In this document: positions 16,152 through 24,219 of the stretch, in pieces
Layout of the letters: each line of letters opens with the position of its first letter
Position numbering within the stretch: position 1 is the first letter of the stretch
From: Croceibacterium soli
GTDB lineage: Bacteria > Pseudomonadota > Alphaproteobacteria > Sphingomonadales > Sphingomonadaceae
Reading direction: 5' to 3'
Assembly: GCF_009828065.1 (NCBI RefSeq)
Contig: NZ_WTYK01000004.1
Location: 248,001-312,000 of the forward strand
DNA: 64,000 bases
Made by a program: the position numbers and the translations under genes
The notes under the pieces: model-generated
What the model saw: only the letters and a program-made list of their open reading frames with translations
What the model was told of the DNA's origin: nothing
The model's database searches: none

Positions 16152-17057
16152 GTGAGTAACAGCAAAGCACTCAGCGTGCCGGCTCTCGGCGGAGAGCAGA
16201 GCCTCAACCGCTATCTGGCCGAAATCAAAAAATTCCCTGTGCTGACGGCCGAGCAGGAATACATGCTCGCCAAGCGCTATGCCGAGCATGAGGACCCCGA
16301 AGCGGCGGCCCAGCTCGTCACCAGCCACCTGCGGCTCGTGGCCAAGATCGCCATGGGCTATCGCGGCTACGGCCTGCCGGTCAGCGACCTCATCTCAGAA
16401 GGCAACGTCGGCCTGATGCAGGGCGTCAAGAAGTTCGAGCCCGATCGGGGCTTCCGCCTGGCGACTTACGCCATGTGGTGGATCAAGGCCTCGATCCAGG
16501 AATTCATCCTCCGCTCGTGGTCGCTCGTGAAGATGGGCACCACCGCGGCGCAGAAGAAGCTGTTCTTCAACCTGCGGCGGATGAAGAAGCAGCTCGAAGC
16601 CTACGAGGACACGGACCTTCATCCCGACGACGTGACCAAGATCGCGACCGACCTCGGCGTGCCCGAGCAGGAAGTGATCAACATGAACCGGCGCATGATG
16701 ATGGGCGGCGACGGCTCGCTCAACGTCTCGATGCGCAACGGCGAGGAAGGCTCCGGCGAGTGGCAGGACTGGCTGACCGACGATCGCCCGCTGCAGGACA
16801 GCGTCGTGGCCGATGCCGAGGAAGCCCAGGTCCGCCACGAGATGCTGCAGGAGGCGATGGAAAGCCTCAACGAGCGTGAGAAGCACATCCTCACCGAACG
16901 GCGCCTGACGGACAATCCGCAGACGCTGGAGGAACTGAGCCAGGTCTACGACGTAAGCCGCGAACGCATCCGCCAGATCGAAGTCCGCGCGTTCGAGAAG
17001 CTTCAGAAGGCCATGCAGCGCATCGCGACGGAGCGCCTGCTCCCGGCGATTGCCTAA
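16152..17057 (+). CDS. rpoH: RNA polymerase heat-shock sigma factor RpoH (sigma-32)
   Basis: Sigma-70 family factor of 301 residues for heat-shock promoters. Region 2 is seen in LRLVAKIAMGYRGYGLPVSDLISEG (two pieces), with MWWIKASIQEFILRSWSLVK for promoter melting; the RpoH box QKKLFFNLRRMK is present, and region 4 has LSQVYDVSRERIRQIEVRA. The start is GTG (16152) with AGGAAG seven bases before it, encoding MSNSKALSVPALGGEQSLNRY. The 125-base spacer after the rluD-like gene should hold its promoter; I could not pick a convincing box. A repeat element begins three bases after its stop and may serve as the terminator. Confidence 0.97.
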   Translation: MSNSKALSVPALGGEQSLNRYLAEIKKFPVLTAEQEYMLAKRYAEHEDPEAAAQLVTSHLRLVAKIAMGYRGYGLPVSDLISEGNVGLMQGVKKFEPDRGFRLATYAMWWIKASIQEFILRSWSLVKMGTTAAQKKLFFNLRRMKKQLEAYEDTDLHPDDVTKIATDLGVPEQEVINMNRRMMMGGDGSLNVSMRNGEEGSGEWQDWLTDDRPLQDSVVADAEEAQVRHEMLQEAMESLNEREKHILTERRLTDNPQTLEELSQVYDVSRERIRQIEVRAFEKLQKAMQRIATERLLPAIA

Positions 17058-17060
17058 CGA

Positions 17061-17517
17061 AAATCCTCCCCGTTCGGCGCAGCCGAATGGGGAGGGGGAC
17101 CGCGACGGCGAAGCCGTCGTGGTGGAGGGGTCAAGCGCAACGCTCGCGGCAGCACGCCGCGATCGCCTCGGCGGTATCCTTCACCGACTTCAGCACCTCG
17201 GATGCCGGGATCCTCACCACTTCGATGCCCTGCGTGCGCAGAAACGCATCCCGCCGGGCGTCCAGCTCCGGCCGCTCGCCCATATCATGCACGATCCCAT
17301 CGATCTCGATCGCGAGCTTCGCCTCCGCACAGTAGAAGTCGACCACGTAAGGGCCGACCGGGTGCTGCTTACGAAGCTTGATTCCGCCGGAGTTGCGGCG
17401 CAGTTCGCGCGCGGCTCGGTAGTTATGTTGGTGTCGACGTAGCGCCATACCCCTCCACCACGCGCTTCGCGCGCGGTCCCCCTCCCCATTCCCGCTTCGC
17501 GGAAACGGGGAGGATTT
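17061..17517. mobile_element. Inverted-repeat element carrying a DUF559 gene (457 bp)
   Basis: Two imperfect inverted arms of about 70 bp (17061-17130 and 17450-17517) enclose one gene exactly. Each arm reads, from the outside: AAATCCTCCCCG, a hairpin, GGGGAGGGGGACCGCG, a second hairpin, GTGGTGGAGGGG. The hairpin stems differ in sequence between arms (ttcggc/gccgaa versus ttccgc/gcgggaa) yet still pair, which suggests selection for structure. The gene's stop codon follows the left arm with no gap and its ATG abuts the right arm after one base. Arms are shared with the gene-less repeats at 156-287, 1510-1685 and 61224-61358. No target-site duplication was evident. Confidence 0.75.
17131..17448 (-). 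CDS. DUF559 (Vsr/PD-(D/E)XK-like endonuclease) protein inside the repeat element
   Basis: A 105-residue protein that fits the DUF559 family of small predicted nucleases related to Vsr. The core reads KLRKQHPVGPYVVDFYC, then AEAKLAIEIDGIVHD with the acidic E-x-D metal-site pattern, then RRDAFLRTQGIEVVRIPASEVL. Compared with the usual family N terminus (ARxLRRNxTPAExxLWxxLR...), a stretch of roughly 15-17 residues between ARELRRN and GGIKLRKQH seems missing, so the protein may be shortened or altered. The start ATG (17446-17448) lies directly at the inner edge of the right arm; longer upstream frames read through the repeat. The function of DUF559 proteins is not established. Confidence 0.8.
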   Translation of the reverse strand: MALRRHQHNYRAARELRRNSGGIKLRKQHPVGPYVVDFYCAEAKLAIEIDGIVHDMGERPELDARRDAFLRTQGIEVVRIPASEVLKSVKDTAEAIAACCRERCA

Positions 17518-17581
17518 TACGCACGTTCTTGACGGAGTCGAGCCGTTGCGCCTCGGCTGCCTGGGCTGTAGTCCGCGCTGC

Positions 17582-18250
17582 ATGATCGGCCTGATGCGTT
17601 TCCTCATCCTCGCTATCGTGTGGTTCATGGGCGTCAGCCTGGCGCTGGTGATCGTCTACCGCTTCGTGCCGGTGCCGGTGACCGCCACGATGCTGATGGA
17701 CGAGCACGGCATGACCAAGGACTGGGAGCCGCTTTCGAGCATCGACCGCAACATGGTTTCCGCGGTGATCGCCGGGGAGGACGGCAAGTTCTGCTCCCAC
17801 GCCGGCTTCGACCGTGAGGCGATCGAGCAGGCGATCCAGCGCAACCAGCAGGGCGGGCGTATTCGCGGCGGCTCGACAATCAGCCAGCAGACCGCCAAGA
17901 ACGTATTCCTGTGGCAGGACGGCGGCTATTTCCGCAAGGCGCTGGAAGCCTGGTTCACGCTGCTGATCGAAAACATCTGGGGCAAGCGGCGGATCATGGA
18001 GGTCTACCTCAACGTCGCGGAGACCGGCATCGGCACTTACGGCGTCGAAGCGGGCGCCCAGCGCTATTTCAACCACTCGGCCGCGCGGCTTTCGCGGTCC
18101 GAGGCCGCGCGCATGGTCGCGGCCCTGCCGCAGCCCAAGAAGCGCCCCGTGGTGAACCCGACCGGCTTCACCGGCCGCTATGCCCGCACGATCGAAGCAC
18201 GCATCGGCGTCGTTCGGCGTGACGGGCTCGATTCCTGCGTCTACGACTGA
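17582..18250 (+). CDS. mtgA: Monofunctional biosynthetic peptidoglycan transglycosylase
   Basis: Membrane-anchored GT51 glycosyltransferase of 222 residues that polymerises lipid II into glycan strands in the periplasm. The N-terminal anchor is FLILAIVWFMGVSLALVIVY. GT51 motifs are visible: the catalytic Glu in AVIAGEDGKFCSHAGFD, RIRGGSTISQQTAKNVFLW, KRRIMEVYLNVAETGIGTYG and ARMVAALPQPKK. ATG 17582 is taken as the start (a second ATG lies four codons on). It is 64 bases downstream of the DUF559 element and five bases upstream of the cation efflux gene. Confidence 0.93.
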   Translation: MIGLMRFLILAIVWFMGVSLALVIVYRFVPVPVTATMLMDEHGMTKDWEPLSSIDRNMVSAVIAGEDGKFCSHAGFDREAIEQAIQRNQQGGRIRGGSTISQQTAKNVFLWQDGGYFRKALEAWFTLLIENIWGKRRIMEVYLNVAETGIGTYGVEAGAQRYFNHSAARLSRSEAARMVAALPQPKKRPVVNPTGFTGRYARTIEARIGVVRRDGLDSCVYD

Positions 18251-18255
18251 CCGCC

Positions 18256-19188
18256 ATGGGCGCGGGGCATTCTCATTCGCACGGTCACAGTCACGGCCAC
18301 GATCACCTCCCTCGGCAGGGGAGCCATAACCGCGCTTTCGCGATCGGCATCGTGCTCAATTCCGCCTTCGTGCTGGTGGAGGCCACGTTCGGCCTGCTGT
18401 CCGGCTCGATGGCGCTGGTGGCGGACGCCGGGCACAACCTCTCAGACGTGCTCAGCCTGCTGATCGCCTGGGGCGCCAGTGTCATGGCCGCTCGCCCGGC
18501 CAACGCGCGGTTCACTTACGGCTACAAATCGAGCTCGATCCTCGCGGCGCTGGCCAATGCCGGGCTGCTGATGGTCGCTCTAGGAGCGATCCTATTCGAG
18601 ACGGTCGACCGCCTGATCGATCCCGCCCCGGTCGAAGGCTGGACGATGATCGCCGTGGCCGGGGTCGGCATCGTGATCAATACCGCCACCGCGCTGATGT
18701 TCATGCGCGGGCGCAAGCACGACATCAACATTCGCGGCGCTTTCATGCACATGGCGGCAGACGCGCTGGTCTCGCTGGGCGTGGTCGTGGCGGGGGTGCT
18801 CATCCTGCTGACCGGGGTCTTGCTGATCGACCCGATCACCAGCCTGATCATCGTGGCGGTGATCGGCTGGGGCACCTGGGGCCTTCTGAAGGACAGCGTG
18901 AAGATGGGCCTGCTCGCGGTGCCGGACGACATCGACGAGGGCGCGGTGCGGGCCTACCTGGCAAGCCTTCCCGGGGTGGCCGCGGTGCACGACCTGCACA
19001 TCTGGCCGATGAGCACGACCGAAACGGCGCTAACCGCCCATCTCGTCATGCCTGCCGGCGGTTCGAGCGATGTGTTCCTGCGGGAGATCGCCCACGACCT
19101 CGATCATCGTTTCCACATCGGCCATGCGACCGTGCAGATCGAAACCGGCAGCGATGCCGATTGCACCTTGGGCCATTCGCGCTGCTAG
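18256..19188 (+). CDS. Cation diffusion facilitator family transporter
   Basis: Inner-membrane divalent metal/proton antiporter of 310 residues (CzcD/ZitB/DmeF type). A His-rich N-terminal tail ([14 protein letters not shown]) precedes six hydrophobic segments; the two metal-site H-x3-D motifs appear in [13 protein letters not shown] and [12 protein letters not shown]. The C-terminal cytoplasmic domain ([19 protein letters not shown]) is of the usual CDF fold. Probable substrates are Zn2+, Co2+ or Cd2+. The gene begins five bases after mtgA and ends tail to tail with clpX; an 8-bp stem (gaagcggc, 19194-19201 and 19214-19221) in the junction could be a weak shared terminator. Confidence 0.9.
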   Translation: MGAGHSHSHGHSHGHDHLPRQGSHNRAFAIGIVLNSAFVLVEATFGLLSGSMALVADAGHNLSDVLSLLIAWGASVMAARPANARFTYGYKSSSILAALANAGLLMVALGAILFETVDRLIDPAPVEGWTMIAVAGVGIVINTATALMFMRGRKHDINIRGAFMHMAADALVSLGVVVAGVLILLTGVLLIDPITSLIIVAVIGWGTWGLLKDSVKMGLLAVPDDIDEGAVRAYLASLPGVAAVHDLHIWPMSTTETALTAHLVMPAGGSSDVFLREIAHDLDHRFHIGHATVQIETGSDADCTLGHSRC

Positions 19189-19206
19189 GGAGCGAAGCGG
19201 CAGCCC

Positions 19207-20478
19207 TCAGGCCGCCGCTTCCTTCTTCTTCCCGCTGTCGTTGGACACGACGCGGACGGGTTCCTTGCGGCCTTCGACGACGTCCTTGTCGACGACGACT
19301 TCGGTCACGCCGTCCATGCTCGGCAGGTCGAACATCGTGTCGAGCAGGATGCTCTCAACGATCGAGCGCAGGCCGCGCGCGCCGGTCTTGCGCTTGATGG
19401 CCTTCTCGGCGATCGCGACGAGCGCGTCGTCGGTGAACGTCAGCTCCACATCCTCGAGCTCGAACAGCTTCTGGTACTGCTTGACCAGGGCGTTCTTCGG
19501 TTCCTTAAGGATCTGCACCAGGGCGCCGACATCGAGGTCCCGCAGCGTCGCGATGACGGGCAGGCGGCCGACGAATTCCGGGATCAGCCCGAACTTGAGC
19601 AGATCTTCCGGTTCGCACTTCTCGAGCAGTTCGCCCACGCGGCGCTGGTCCGGATCGGCGACGTTCGCGCCGAAGCCGATCGAGCGCTTCTGCAGGCGGT
19701 CGGCAATAACCTTCTCCAGCCCGGAGAACGCGCCGCCGCAGATGAACAGGATGTTGGTCGTGTCCACCTGCAGGAATTCCTGCTGCGGGTGCTTGCGGCC
19801 GCCCTGCGGCGGAACCGAAGCGGTCGTGCCTTCCATCAGCTTGAGCAGCGCCTGCTGCACGCCTTCGCCTGAAACATCGCGGGTGATCGAGGGATTCTCG
19901 GCCTTGCGGGTGATCTTATCGATCTCGTCGATGTAGACGATACCGTGCTGCGCCTTGTCGACGTTGTAGTCGCTCGACTGCAGCAGCTTGAGGATGATGT
20001 TCTCGACGTCCTCGCCCACGTAGCCGGCTTCCGTCAGCGTGGTGGCGTCGGCCATCGTGAACGGCACGTCGAACGTCCGCGCCAGGGTCTGGGCGAGCAG
20101 GGTCTTGCCCGAGCCGGTGGGGCCGACAAGCAGGATGTTCGACTTCGCGAGCTCGACTTCACCGGATTTGCCCGAGTGCTTCAGGCGTTTGTAATGATTG
20201 TGCACCGCGACCGAGAGGACGCGCTTCGCCCGCTCCTGCCCGATGACGTAGTCGTTGAGCGTGGCGCAGATGTCCTGCGGCGTGGGTACGCCGCCGTCCT
20301 TCTTGCCGGCCAAGCCGCCCTTGGTCTCCTCGCGGATGATGTCGTTGCACAGCTCGACGCACTCATCGCAGATGAACACGGTCGGGCCCGCGATGAGCTT
20401 CCTCACCTCGTGCTGGGACTTGCCGCAGAAGCTGCAATAGAGCGTGCTCTTGCTGTCGGATCCGCTCAGTTTGGTCAT
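19207..20478 (-). CDS. clpX: ATP-dependent Clp protease ATP-binding subunit ClpX
   Basis: AAA+ unfoldase of 423 residues that feeds tagged substrates to ClpP. The N-terminal zinc-binding domain shows [11 protein letters not shown] and CDECVELC; the ATPase shows Walker [17 protein letters not shown], Walker B VYIDEIDK, and the pore/sensor region. The family ClpP-binding IGF loop lies in RSIGFGANV. Length is that of E. coli ClpX. The ATG (20476-20478) has AGGAAG upstream. clpP lies upstream on the same strand with a 182-base spacer, so clpX may have its own promoter. Confidence 0.98.
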   Translation of the reverse strand: MTKLSGSDSKSTLYCSFCGKSQHEVRKLIAGPTVFICDECVELCNDIIREETKGGLAGKKDGGVPTPQDICATLNDYVIGQERAKRVLSVAVHNHYKRLKHSGKSGEVELAKSNILLVGPTGSGKTLLAQTLARTFDVPFTMADATTLTEAGYVGEDVENIILKLLQSSDYNVDKAQHGIVYIDEIDKITRKAENPSITRDVSGEGVQQALLKLMEGTTASVPPQGGRKHPQQEFLQVDTTNILFICGGAFSGLEKVIADRLQKRSIGFGANVADPDQRRVGELLEKCEPEDLLKFGLIPEFVGRLPVIATLRDLDVGALVQILKEPKNALVKQYQKLFELEDVELTFTDDALVAIAEKAIKRKTGARGLRSIVESILLDTMFDLPSMDGVTEVVVDKDVVEGRKEPVRVVSNDSGKKKEAAA

Positions 20479-20526
20479 TCTTTCTTCCTGTCCCTCCGCT
20501 GGGCCGCGAAGGATTCGCCCAAGGCT

Positions 20527-20554
20527 AATGTAAACCTCGGACCTCCAATATCAA
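20527..20554 (-). promoter_or_regulatory. Candidate sigma-70 promoter for clpX
   Basis: On the minus strand TTGATA (20549-20554) and TACATT (20527-20532) are separated by 16 bases, about 50 bases before the clpX start, in the clpP-clpX spacer. Good match to vegetative boxes but not tested. Confidence 0.4.
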
Positions 20555-20660
20555 TCGGTCTATCCTAGATGCCGCCGGCTTGCTCCAGCCTGAAGACACA
20601 GGGTTGCCAAAACGCTACACTTTCCTGCTGCTTACGCCCCGCGCCCGGAGGCGTTCCGGA

Positions 20661-21353
20661 TCACTCCGGCGCGCCGCCGCTGGAACCGGTCGTGTCGCCG
20701 ACCGCATCCGTCGCCGGCCGGGTCTCGAAAACCTTGTCGACGATGCCGAACTTCAGTGCCTCGTCGGCTTCCAGGAACGTGTCGCGATCGAGCGCCCGCT
20801 CGATCTCGGTTAGCGTCTGACCGGTGTACTTCGCGTAAAGATCGTTCATCCGCTGGCGAATACGGAGGATTTCCTTCGCCTGGATCTCGATGTCCGAGGC
20901 CATGCCGCGCGCGCCGCCCGAAGGCTGGTGGACCATGATCCGCGAGTTCGGCAGCGCGATGCGCATGCCCGGCTCGCCCGCGGCGAGCAGGAAGCTGCCC
21001 ATGCTGGCGGCCTGGCCGACGCACACGGTGGAAACGCGCGGCTTGATGTACTGCATCGTGTCGTGGATCGCCATGCCGGCGGTGACCACGCCGCCCGGCG
21101 AGTTGATGTACATCGAGATGTCGCGGCTGTTCTCGCTCTCGAGATAGAGCAGCTGGGCGACGATGACCGAGGCCATGTTATCTTCCACCTGGCCGGTCAC
21201 GAACACGATCCGTTCGCGCAGCAGGCGGCTGAAGATGTCGAAGCTGCGCTCGCCGCGGCTCGTGCTTTCGACGACCACTGGCACCAATGCGCCGGTCACG
21301 GGATCGTGGTTGAATCTGCCTTGCGCGCTATCGGTACCGAACAGGTCGATCAT
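20661..21353 (-). CDS. clpP: ATP-dependent Clp protease proteolytic subunit ClpP
   Basis: Serine peptidase of 230 residues that forms the double heptameric chamber used by ClpX/ClpA. The catalytic Ser is in [14 protein letters not shown], the His in [12 protein letters not shown], and the Asp in [15 protein letters not shown]. The N-terminal [21 protein letters not shown] (in two pieces) is typical. The C terminus is extended by about 20 residues ([20 protein letters not shown]) beyond the E. coli protein, mostly disordered. The start ATG follows GAGAGG by four bases. Upstream, 21354-21611 is a 258-base spacer shared with a divergent TonB receptor gene, where I could not assign sites. Confidence 0.98.
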   Translation of the reverse strand: MIDLFGTDSAQGRFNHDPVTGALVPVVVESTSRGERSFDIFSRLLRERIVFVTGQVEDNMASVIVAQLLYLESENSRDISMYINSPGGVVTAGMAIHDTMQYIKPRVSTVCVGQAASMGSFLLAAGEPGMRIALPNSRIMVHQPSGGARGMASDIEIQAKEILRIRQRMNDLYAKYTGQTLTEIERALDRDTFLEADEALKFGIVDKVFETRPATDAVGDTTGSSGGAPE

Positions 21354-21611
21354 AAAGCCTCTCGTCTTGGGATACGGGCGCCTATGTCGCGCCTCGGGCC
21401 GCGATGTTCAAGGGGCTTGGGGGAGAACCGCAGGGCGCCGCACACTTCTCCCCAGCGCGAGCGCGCTTGCAAGCTGTGGGCGTGGCGGTGCCGGGCCCGG
21501 CCGGCGACAGATTGATACAGCCCACGCGCTTGGCAGAAGGAAGTTAGGTAGCTAAGGAGGCGCCGCTCAGGGGTTTGGGCAAAGTCAACGATAAGGTAAA
21601 ACAGGGTGAGG

Positions 21612-23789
21612 ATGCGCCGAACGACAGGGTGGAGCTCGGCCACCGCATGCGCCCTCGCGCTGGCTGCGGCGGGCGCTGTGCCGGCCGCGGCGCGAAACGG
21701 TGCGAACGCCGAAGATCAGGCCTCCCCACCCGCCGACGCGGCGATCACCGGCGATGCCCCTCCGCCGGCTCCGACGGCCGTGGCAGAGCCTGCCGCCAGC
21801 GCGGCCGGCGGCGAGCGCCAGGTTTATACTCCGGCCGATTTTGCTCGCTATGCACCGCGTACCGCGCTCGACATGCTGCGCAACGTACCCGGTTTTTCGA
21901 TCGAGGGCGGCGCAGGCCCCGCCCCCGGAGCAGCGCAGCGCGGGATCGGCCAGGCCAGCGGCAACGTGCTGGTCAACGGCGAGCGCCTGTCCAGCAAATC
22001 GACCAGCGTCTCCGACCAACTCGTCCGTATCGCTGCCGGCGATGTGACCCGCATCGAGATCGTCGACGGCTCCACGCTCAACATCCCCGGCCTCTCCGGC
22101 CGGGTGGCCAACGTGATCGCGACCCGCACGGGAGGGATCGCGGGTCGCTTCGAGTGGCGCCCGCAGGCATCGACCGGCCCCGCCCCGCTGCGCTGGAGCC
22201 AGGGCGACGTTTCGGTTTCGGGAACGACGGGCCCCACGGCTTGGACGCTCTCGCTGCGCAACGATTCCTTCTACGGCGGTTCCGCCGGGCCGAACCTGAT
22301 CACTTTCCCTCCGGGCGTGGTGGAGTTCCGACGGAACGAGACCCGGTCCAAGATCGACGTCCCGAAGCTCGGCGCCAGCTTGCGCTTCGACCTGGGCGAG
22401 ACCCAGGCGAACCTCAACCTGTCCTATGGCCGCCGCTGGTTCAATTCGCGCGAGGACGAGGCGCGGACCGATCGCGCGCTTACCCCTCTGTCCAGGGCAC
22501 TGCGCACCCGCGACCGGGGCTACGACTACGAGATCGGCGGCGACATAGAGTTCCTGATAGGTGGTGGACGGCTCAAGCTGATTGGGCTGGAGAGCTTCGA
22601 GACGATCGACTTCAGCACCCAGTCGGTGCTGTCGATCGCCGATGGCCGCCCAGCCCTGGGCAGCCGCTTCACCCGCTCCAGCGACGAAGGCGAACGAGTC
22701 GGCCGCGCCGAATACCGCAGGGCCATGCTCGGCGGCGACTGGCAATGGTCGGTGGAGGCGGCGTTCAACCGGCTCGACAATGTCGGCGCACTGTTCTTCC
22801 TGAACCCGGCCGGCAGCTTCGTCGAAGTCCCCTTCCCCGCCGCCACCGGCGGGGTGCGGGAAGACCGCTACGAATCGATCCTGAGCTACGGCCGCCCGCT
22901 GACCGACAAGGTCACCCTGCAACTTGCCGCCGGCGCCGAGCATTCGACCATCGCGCAAAGCGGGGCGAATGCGCTCTCGCGCTCGTTCCTGCGGCCGAAG
23001 GGATCGCTCAACCTGGCCTGGGCCGCGGCCGAAGGGTTCGACGTCTCCATGGAGTTCGCCCGCCGCGTCGGGCAGCTCAACTTCGCCGACTTCCTTGCCG
23101 CGGTGAACCTGTCGCAAGACAACACCGATGCCGGCAACAACCAGCTGCGCCCGCCGCAGAGCTGGGAGTTCGAGCTCGAGATGAGCCGCAACTTCGGCGC
23201 CTGGGGATCGGCCTCGGTCAAGCTGTTCCACGACTGGATCCAGGACTACGTCACGGTCATCCCGGTCCTTGGCGGCGGTGAATCCAGCGGCAACGTGCCC
23301 AGCGCCAAACGGCGGGGCTATTCGGTCCAGGGTACCTGGCAGATGGATTCGATCGGCTTCGCCGGGGCCAAGACCGATCTCAACCTGCACATCGAGGAAT
23401 CCACGCTGAAGGACCCGGTCACCCGGGCGAGGCGGGCATTCGACCGCACTCGCCTGAAAGAGATCCGGCTCGACTTCCGCCACGACGTGCCGCGCACCGA
23501 CCTCGCCTGGGGCACAGAGTTCCGCCGCTCGATCTTCGCGCCGTACTACCGCGTCAGCGAGTTCGGCTACGACTACAACGTCCCCACTTTCGGTGCGGTG
23601 TTCGCCGAGCACAAGGATGTCATGGGGCTGACCGTGCGGGCCCGTGTCGGCAACCTGTTCAAGGGCGGCAGCGTGCTGCACCGGGCGATCTACGCCGGCC
23701 CTCGCGACCGCGCCCCGATCCTGTTCCGCGAGAACCGCCGGCGCGGTGTGGGCTACGTCTTCAACCTGAACGTATCCGGCAGCTTCTGA
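21612..23789 (+). CDS. TonB-dependent receptor
   Basis: Outer-membrane active transporter of 725 residues. A signal peptide (ATACALALAAAGAVPAAA) is followed by a plug domain: TPADFARYAPRTALDMLRN, VPGFSIEGG, GNVLVNGERLSSKS, RIEIVDGSTLNIPG. The C-terminal barrel ends in NLNVSGSF. The plug is of the short type seen in many sphingomonad receptors; no siderophore-type signature or N-terminal signalling domain is visible, so the ligand is unknown. The start ATG (21612) follows GGGTGAGG; a GTG two codons earlier is also open. No transport partner gene is adjacent. Confidence 0.88.
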   Translation: MRRTTGWSSATACALALAAAGAVPAAARNGANAEDQASPPADAAITGDAPPPAPTAVAEPAASAAGGERQVYTPADFARYAPRTALDMLRNVPGFSIEGGAGPAPGAAQRGIGQASGNVLVNGERLSSKSTSVSDQLVRIAAGDVTRIEIVDGSTLNIPGLSGRVANVIATRTGGIAGRFEWRPQASTGPAPLRWSQGDVSVSGTTGPTAWTLSLRNDSFYGGSAGPNLITFPPGVVEFRRNETRSKIDVPKLGASLRFDLGETQANLNLSYGRRWFNSREDEARTDRALTPLSRALRTRDRGYDYEIGGDIEFLIGGGRLKLIGLESFETIDFSTQSVLSIADGRPALGSRFTRSSDEGERVGRAEYRRAMLGGDWQWSVEAAFNRLDNVGALFFLNPAGSFVEVPFPAATGGVREDRYESILSYGRPLTDKVTLQLAAGAEHSTIAQSGANALSRSFLRPKGSLNLAWAAAEGFDVSMEFARRVGQLNFADFLAAVNLSQDNTDAGNNQLRPPQSWEFELEMSRNFGAWGSASVKLFHDWIQDYVTVIPVLGGGESSGNVPSAKRRGYSVQGTWQMDSIGFAGAKTDLNLHIEESTLKDPVTRARRAFDRTRLKEIRLDFRHDVPRTDLAWGTEFRRSIFAPYYRVSEFGYDYNVPTFGAVFAEHKDVMGLTVRARVGNLFKGGSVLHRAIYAGPRDRAPILFRENRRRGVGYVFNLNVSGSF

Positions 23790-23831
23790 CGCGATCGCGG
23801 GCGTCTCCGCCGGAGAAGCCCTGAGCAATCG

Positions 23832-23885
23832 ATCCTCCCCTGCGGGGAGAGGGAACTGCCCGCGAAGCGGGTGGTGGGACAGGTC
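23832..23885. repeat. Degenerate single arm of the palindromic repeat family
   Basis: gatcctcccctgcggggag, then agggaactgcccgcgaagcg, then ggtggtgggacagg follows the order outer hairpin / inner hairpin / GGTGG of the element arms at 17061 and 1510 with several changes. Only one arm is present. Confidence 0.5.
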
Positions 23886-23928
23886 ACGTGGCCTAGCAGC
23901 GGGCGCCCGTGCGTGACTGCCGCATGGG

Positions 23929-24209
23929 CCCTGAAACAAGTTCAGGGTGACGATGGGGAAGTTGGGTTCAAGGGTGGGTGGGTTGGCGCTAGGCCAAAAC
24001 CTTCGTCATCCTGAACTCGTTTCAGGATCCATCGTGCCCCGAGCATTGGGGTGCGGAGGAGTGCTACGCTCGCCCCAGAGGCGCCTGAGCTTGGCTGCGC
24101 AATGGGCGCCCTGAAACAAGTTCAGGGTGACGGTGAGGGCAGGTGGCTATTCAGGCCACCCGTCATCCTGAACTCAGGCGCATCCTGCAGGCTGTGCGCC
24201 TGCAGGATG
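23929..24209. repeat. Cluster of CTGAAC/GTTCAG palindromes downstream of tig
   Basis: The 430-base spacer between the TonB receptor and tig holds two copies of ccctgaaacaagttcaggg (23929 and 24109), an opposite-facing cgtcatcctgaactcgtttc (24004), a partial copy at 24161 and a perfect 12-bp stem catcctgcaggc/gcctgcaggatg (24181-24192 and 24198-24209) just beyond the tig stop. No coding potential is convincing here. The last stem could end tig transcription but lacks a clear T run. Confidence 0.75.
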
Positions 24210-24219
24210 CGGATCCGGG

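Noticed and set aside
21585-23939. A 784-codon minus-strand frame opposite the TonB receptor at 21612
   Set aside because: Composition and overlap show it is a shadow of the receptor gene.
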